Shown here: positions 33,335 through 37,851 of the stretch, piece by piece
Layout: every line of letters starts with the position of its first letter
Position numbering within the stretch: the stretch's first letter is position 1
Origin: JAPKZH01 sp964537875
GTDB taxonomy: Bacteria > Acidobacteriota > Aminicenantia > Aminicenantales > UBA4085
Assembly (NCBI GenBank): GCA_964537875.1
Contig: CAZIDN010000034.1
Coordinates: forward strand, 1-37,851
Direction: 5' to 3'
Length of the DNA stretch: 37,851 bases
Translations under genes and position numbers: made by a program
The notes under the pieces: model-generated
The model's database searches: none
Told to the model about the DNA's origin: nothing
The model's input: only the letters and a program-made list of their open reading frames with translations

Positions 33335-33363
33335 ATGTTAACATCATTGAACTCTACCTACAA
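33335..33363 (-). promoter_or_regulatory. Putative promoter giving a leaderless QueG-like transcript
   Basis: On the minus strand TTGTAG (33363-33358) and TAACAT (33340-33335) are separated by exactly 17 bp. Only 7 nt lie between the TAACAT and the ATG at 33327, so transcription would start at or near the start codon. No Shine-Dalgarno sequence is present. Confidence 0.45.
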
Positions 33364-33611
33364 ACGCTATGAGATTTAAATTCAATCATAATAAATTTAG
33401 AGGAAAAGCCTACTTCGTGTTCCCCCTTTAACGGGCACTGGTAAGATTCAGTCGGACACTCTAGGCAAAAAAACCGTGCGAAGAAATTTCCTTCCAGAAG
33501 CCGCCTTTGCATGATCTTCTCTTTGCCCGGGCAGAGAGGTCTGTCGGATTTCCGACGCTTTTGAGCTTGCCCTCGGCTTTCTGGCTCGCCCTCCGCTATC
33601 TTGAGCTCAGC
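33364..33611. other. Intergenic stretch without a supported gene
   Basis: About 250 bp between the divergent QueG-like and kinase promoters. I see no reading frame with protein character, no tRNA and no strong hairpin. Confidence 0.4.
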
Positions 33612-33641
33612 TTGACATCCCTACTTATCACGTTTTATGAT
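33612..33641 (+). promoter_or_regulatory. Sigma-70 promoter of the kinase/propeller gene
   Basis: A consensus TTGACA (33612-33617) lies 18 bp before TATGAT (33636-33641). The transcript would start near 33648, giving a leader of about 80 nt before the ATG at 33730. Confidence 0.6.
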
Positions 33642-33656
33642 CCCCCATGATGGGAT
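33640..33656 (+). promoter_or_regulatory. Palindrome at the kinase transcription start (possible operator)
   Basis: ATCCC and GGGAT flank a central CCATGAT. The palindrome overlaps the end of the -10 box and the predicted transcription start, the classical place for a repressor site. No regulator gene is adjacent. Confidence 0.3.
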
Positions 33657-33729
33657 GAGGCAAAATTGACGCTTGAACGATCATTCGGCCAGCTCAGCAG
33701 AAAAGGAAATTATTATCCCTGGAGAACGC

Positions 33730-36516
33730 ATGGCGGACGTTGACCGGAAGATCTTGCACTACACGATCCTGGAGAAGCTGGGCGGCGGGGGGATGGGCGT
33801 CGTCTACAAGGCCGAGGACGCCAAGCTGGGGCGATATGTCGCGCTGAAGTTCCTGCCGGAGGAGCTGTCCCGAGATGATCAGGCCATGGAGAGGTTTCAA
33901 CGAGAAGCCAGGGCCGCTTCGGCCCTCAATCACCCGAATATCTGCACCATCTATGACATCGACGAATTCGAGGGCCGGCAATTCATCGCGATGGAGTATC
34001 TGGGCGGCAAGACGCTCCAGCAATCCATCGCTGGCGGGCCCATGCCCCTCGACCGGATAGTCGGTCTGTCCATCGAGATCGTAGACGGGCTCGATGCCGC
34101 CCACGCAAAAGGCATCATCCACCGGGACATCAAGCCCGCCAACATCTTTATCACGGACCGCGGCCACGCCAAGATCCTCGATTTCGGGCTGGCGAAGCTT
34201 GGACCGGATCGGCGCGAGCACGCCCGCGTCGTCGCCGTGACCGAGACGGCAGAGCCGATGCTGACGAGTCCCGGGAAAGCGGTCGGGACCGTGGCCTACA
34301 TGTCACCGGAGCAGGCGTTGGGGCAGGGACTCGACCACCGCAGTGACCTCTTCTCGCTCGGCGTGGTGCTGTATGAAATGGCCACGGGGATCCTGCCCTT
34401 CCGGGGATCCACCTCGGCGGCGACCTTCGACGCCATCCTCCACAACGCGCCGACCTCTCCGGTCAGGATCAACCCCGATCTGCCGGACGAGCTGGAGCGG
34501 ATCATCAACAAGGCCCTGGAAAAGGACCCCAAGCTGAGATACCAGTCGGCCTCGGACCTCCGGGCCGATCTGCAGCGTTTGAAGCGCGACTCGGATTCAG
34601 GCCGGTCGGCTTCGGTGCCGGCGGTGACCACGGCACGGCCGTCGAGGCGCCGGTGGATCGCGGGGGCGGCGGTCGCCGCGCTGGCGCTTCTCGCCGGAAT
34701 GGGATACCTTGTCATCTCCCGTCTCTCGCCGCCCCGGCCCTCCGCGCCCGTGTCCCGCGCCCTCTCCCGCCTGACGTACGATCCGGGCCTGCAGAGCGAG
34801 CCAGCCTGGTCTCCCGACGGGCGCTTCATCGCCTACAGCTCGGACCGGGCGGGTAACTTCGATATCTGGGTCAAGCCCGTGGGAGAAGGGAACGCGGTGC
34901 AGGTGACGAAGGATGCGGCCCACGACTGGCAGCCCGACTGGTCGAGGGACGGCAGCCTTCTGGTCTTCCGCTCCGAGCGCGACGGGGGAGGTTTGTACGT
35001 TGTCCCCGCCCTGGGCGGGGCCGAGCGAAAAGTGGCCGGATTAGGATACCGGCCCCGCTGGTCTCCGGACGGCACCCGGGTGTTGTTCTCGAGCTCGGCC
35101 CTGCAAGAAGCAAGTCTTCGAGAGAAGGCCTACATTGTGGCCCTCGACGGCCGGCCGCCGGAGCAAGTATTCGTCGAATTTCCCCATGTCACGAGCGCGG
35201 TCTGGCATCCTGACGGCGAGCGGATCACGCTGCAGGGCAGTCACGGCACTCTCGGGCGGGGCCTCTGGACGGTTCCCATAGCGGCCGGCGAGCCGCGAAA
35301 AATGGAACTTCGCCCGGTCGTGGCCCAGCGCGCCAAGGAAATGGGGATCGACATCAACAGCGCCTCATCCCTTCTCTGGGGACCTTCCGGCCGGGTCCTG
35401 TATTTTGTCGCGACATCGAGAGGAGTGCAAAACATCTGGAAAGTCGCCGTGGACCCGCGAACACTGTCCCTGGTCGACGGTCCGGAGCGGCTGACCACGG
35501 GCCCGGGGGCGGACTCCGATATCGCGATAACCGGGGACGGCAAACGTCTTGCCTTCACGACGCAGGTCACGAACGATCGGATCTGGTCGCTGCCGTTCGA
35601 CGCTTCCTCGGGTGAAGTCCTGGGAGAGGGCCAGGCGGTCACGGAGTCCGGAAAGGTGGCGATTGAACCGGACCTCACCCGGGACGGAAAGAAGCTGGTT
35701 TTTATCGCCGAGCGTGACGGAAAAGAGGAACTCTGGGAAAAATCGCTCGAGGACAACCGCGAGACGTTGCTGAGGCCGCACGATGGCCTCGGTCGCTATG
35801 CTCCGCGTTGGTCCCGGGACGGCAAGCGGCTGGCCTATCGCCGTGAGCGCTACTTGAATTCGGAGCGAACCCAGTGGTCGGGGCCGATCGTCTTATTATC
35901 TGCGGGCGGAGGGGACGAGTGGCTGTTGACCTCCCCGGACTCTGGTCTGAGTGAGATTGCCTACGACTGGTCGGCGGACGGAGAGTGGATCCTCGCGTCC
36001 TCGAACCGCGGGTCGAAGCAATGGCGACTCTGCCTTTTTCCGGTATCGGCGGCGCCGCATGCGGAGAGCGGGATGCGGGTTGTCGCGGAGCATCCGGATT
36101 TCAGCTTGTGGCAGGGGCGTTTTTCCCCCGATGAACGCTGGATCATCTTCAACGCCACAACCCTGGATGATCCGATTTCGGTCATCTACGTGATCCCCGC
36201 GTCCGGCGGGCCATGGACGCCTCTCACCGATCAAAATTACTGGGCCGACAAGGGACGCTGGTTTCCGGACGGAAGGACGATCTACTTCATCTCCAACCGG
36301 ATGACGGGCTTTTTCAACGTCTGGGGGATAAGGTTCGATCCGGTCAAGGGAGAGCCGGTTGGCGAAGCCTTCCGAGTGACCAGCCTCGAGAGTCCCGGCC
36401 GCATGATCCTCCCCTATGTCGGATCCATGGAGATAGCGATCTCGGCGCGGCGCCTCGCCCTCCCGATCGAAGAGGTCTCCGGCAACATCGGGGTTCTGGA
36501 GGACGTGGACCGATAA
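33730..36516 (+). CDS. Serine/threonine protein kinase fused to a TolB/PD40-type beta-propeller
   Basis: 928 residues from the ATG at 33730, which has GGAG 5 nt upstream; a TTG 57 bp earlier is a weaker start. The kinase domain (about 10-285) is complete: GGGGMGVVYKA P-loop, Lys40 in VALKF, Glu59 in the C helix, HRDIKPAN (Asp133), DFG (Asp151) and MSPEQALG. A single transmembrane helix (about 309-330) leads to an outer part of about 600 residues with PD40/WD40-like propeller repeats, such as EPAWSPDGRFIAYSSDRAG, DWQPDWSRDG and APRWSRDGKRLAYRRE. The kinase is in the cytosol and the propeller outside, so it probably senses an envelope signal or ligand. This architecture is frequent in Acidobacteriota. 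It is monocistronic. Confidence 0.93.
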   Translation: MADVDRKILHYTILEKLGGGGMGVVYKAEDAKLGRYVALKFLPEELSRDDQAMERFQREARAASALNHPNICTIYDIDEFEGRQFIAMEYLGGKTLQQSIAGGPMPLDRIVGLSIEIVDGLDAAHAKGIIHRDIKPANIFITDRGHAKILDFGLAKLGPDRREHARVVAVTETAEPMLTSPGKAVGTVAYMSPEQALGQGLDHRSDLFSLGVVLYEMATGILPFRGSTSAATFDAILHNAPTSPVRINPDLPDELERIINKALEKDPKLRYQSASDLRADLQRLKRDSDSGRSASVPAVTTARPSRRRWIAGAAVAALALLAGMGYLVISRLSPPRPSAPVSRALSRLTYDPGLQSEPAWSPDGRFIAYSSDRAGNFDIWVKPVGEGNAVQVTKDAAHDWQPDWSRDGSLLVFRSERDGGGLYVVPALGGAERKVAGLGYRPRWSPDGTRVLFSSSALQEASLREKAYIVALDGRPPEQVFVEFPHVTSAVWHPDGERITLQGSHGTLGRGLWTVPIAAGEPRKMELRPVVAQRAKEMGIDINSASSLLWGPSGRVLYFVATSRGVQNIWKVAVDPRTLSLVDGPERLTTGPGADSDIAITGDGKRLAFTTQVTNDRIWSLPFDASSGEVLGEGQAVTESGKVAIEPDLTRDGKKLVFIAERDGKEELWEKSLEDNRETLLRPHDGLGRYAPRWSRDGKRLAYRRERYLNSERTQWSGPIVLLSAGGGDEWLLTSPDSGLSEIAYDWSADGEWILASSNRGSKQWRLCLFPVSAAPHAESGMRVVAEHPDFSLWQGRFSPDERWIIFNATTLDDPISVIYVIPASGGPWTPLTDQNYWADKGRWFPDGRTIYFISNRMTGFFNVWGIRFDPVKGEPVGEAFRVTSLESPGRMILPYVGSMEIAISARRLALPIEEVSGNIGVLEDVDR

Positions 36517-36546
36517 GCGCCGATCAGGATGTGGACCTCCCCGATT

Positions 36547-36660
36547 TCATTTCTTTTTATCCGGATAGGGCGGGTGCTTGGGCACCTCGACGGGGTCCTT
36601 GGCGATGAGCTCCTGGAGGTGTTTGACGGCCGCTTCGAGCTGGGCGTCCCGTCTCTTGAG
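36547..36660 (-). pseudogene. C-terminal tail fragment, possibly of an S41 / tricorn-like peptidase
   Basis: About 36 codons read RDAQLEAAVKHLQELIAKDP then PHPPYPD-like residues and a stop. This D-x-QL-x-x-AV-x-x-L...PPYPD ending is the kind found at the C-terminus of large S41 (tricorn-type) peptidases. Upstream (to 36855) the same frame stays open but loses protein character. There is no start, so it is likely a gene remnant truncated at its left boundary by the arrival of the AT-rich gene to its right. The family call is from memory and uncertain. Confidence 0.35.
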
Positions 36661-36855
36661 CGTTGCCGACTCACTTTTTTCCGGCCCTTCGCTGGAACAG
36701 AAGATGCCCAAGGCGGTCTGCGACTGTCCTTGACATCTGTTCAAACCGTGTCCTATGATTCGTGACGATGAATGGATGCGGACATCGGTATCGAGCGTCT
36801 CGCTCAGCCACCAGAGCCGAAATAGAAACTCCGATCCAACGCTAGAGGTAGTCAA

Positions 36856-37825
36856 ATGAAATTCAATATAAAATATTTTTTTTTTAGTATTTTCGTTATT
36901 AACTCTATTAGGTCAAGAATATAAAAATGATTTATTAAAAGCCGACAAATATTATGAAGCGGGGGATAAAGCAAAAGCGAAAGAATATTACCTAAAGGCT
37001 GCGAAACTAGGTAGCGCCGATGCTCATTTTGCCATAGCCTATAAATTTACAGTTACAAAAGAAGAATCCATATTCCATTATTCAGAAGCGGCAAAATTAG
37101 GGCATGGTGAGGCATTGATGTATGCCTTTGATGAATTGCTTTTTAGAGCGAATAGCTTAACTAATGCAAATCCTCAAAAAGCCCTAGAATTGTATGAAAT
37201 GGCCAAGAAAAAAAATCCTTCCATGGAACTCTTTGATGAAGAGTATAAGCTTGACGTTATGAAAAAATGCGCAGAAGCCGGTCCTTTTGATGGCGAAAAA
37301 TTCATTCAACGATATCATTTACAAAATGATGCGAATTTTTCTGATGGATTTTATTATATCTGGGAATTAGCGGAAGAAGCTTCAAAGGGAGGACGATTTG
37401 GCAAGCCAGATCCTAAATTAATTTTTCAACTCATTTCGAGAGGAGGTTGGGTACCGGCTGAATTAGAACATGCAGTTACTGAATTTTACGATTATTGGAA
37501 AAAAGGAGTTGTCAAAGAATTCAATATTTGTGACCATGTGACCAGCGGTTATGGACAAAATTATTGTTCAGAAAGAGCTGAAAGAGTTGCCATAAAAGAT
37601 TATTGGACTGAATTAGAATCAATTATAAAAGCAGTCAACGAGAAAGCAAAAATGTTTGTTGAACCAGCCTCTCATGCAGCTACAGCATTTATTGAAGACA
37701 AAGCTTGGAATGAAGAGGGGCATGGTGGCACGGGTTACATTGCATCGGCTAGGGATTCTATTTATGAGCAAAGAAAAAATTTTTTAAGCACAATTAAACC
37801 TACATTCCGCACGAAAAATTCTTGA
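36856..37825 (+). CDS. AT-rich Sel1-repeat protein gene, frameshifted at a run of ten T
   Basis: The ATG at 36856 follows an AGAGGTAG site and begins MKFNIKYFFF, but the frame stops after 23 codons. The frame used from 37115 to 37825 is open from about 36884, inside a run of ten T (36876-36885). Removing one T joins them into an about 322-residue protein with a convincing signal peptide (MKFNIKYFFLVFSLLTLLG). It continues with Sel1/TPR-type helices (YYEAGDKAKAKEYYLKAAKL, HYSEAAKLGHGEAL). Near residue 230 a C-x-x...C pattern (CDH, then GQNYCSERAERVAIKDYW) resembles the LprI/DUF1311 domain; this is tentative. The gene is clearly AT-rich compared with all its neighbours, which suggests recent transfer. 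The T-run may be a switch, a true mutation or a read error. Confidence 0.75.
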
Positions 37826-37851
37826 TTCTGCGGAATTATTGTCTTCATTAG

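Noticed and set aside
1..37851. tRNA, rRNA, CRISPR array, complete insertion sequence or prophage
   Set aside because: No cloverleaf, rRNA-like, spacer-repeat or transposase/phage gene pattern was found on either strand by eye.

Overview
The window is a chromosomal stretch, GC-rich apart from one AT-rich gene at the right end, from a bacterium living on proteins and peptides. Exported serine/threonine kinases with TolB-type propellers, DUF5107/TPR and HEAT-repeat exported proteins, several secreted metallopeptidases (M14, M16, M42) and an ECF sigma/anti-sigma unit together suggest the Acidobacteriota / Candidatus Aminicenantota area. This placement is an inference from gene content; no rRNA is present to test it. 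No phage, plasmid, CRISPR array, tRNA or rRNA was seen.

Left part (1-9835): the 3' end of an M14-type peptidase, a small four-helix membrane protein, a Tat-exported C45-type N-terminal-nucleophile hydrolase, then a leftward unit with an FAD-linked oxidase (GlcD family), a degenerate M42 peptidase paralogue and an intact M42 peptidase. Divergently, a strong promoter drives two M16 peptidases, one with the HxxEH zinc motif and one without. Middle-left (9958-13733): an ECF sigma factor, its zinc-finger anti-sigma partner and two exported HEAT-repeat proteins form one rightward operon. Centre (13809-19238): leftward transketolase, a doubly damaged ABC ATPase remnant, an exported alanine racemase, a Cys/Met PLP enzyme and a LanC-like gene fragment.

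Centre-right (19241-27368): a very large DUF5107/TPR protein, a striking multi-hairpin intergenic element, a dGTPase-like HD hydrolase with a 3-hydroxyacyl-CoA dehydrogenase upstream, then a divergent YggS-family/radical-SAM pair. Right part (27547-37851): two M14 peptidases in one operon (one with an intact active site, one with swapped or missing catalytic residues), a MNT-type nucleotidyltransferase without a full HEPN partner, a QueG-like Fe-S protein, a kinase/beta-propeller protein, a peptidase tail fragment and an AT-rich Sel1-repeat gene broken at a run of ten T.

The most notable theme is that three unrelated peptidase clans (M42, M16, M14) each occur as an adjacent pair of one catalytically complete member and one exported paralogue that has lost its metal or catalytic residues. 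This suggests heteromeric peptidase complexes or binding decoys as a recurring strategy. Other points of interest are the 126-nt branched element at 22699-22824, three candidate leaderless promoters, dispersed REP-like palindromes, and a 12-bp tandem repeat coding for a GGVx tract in a HEAT protein.
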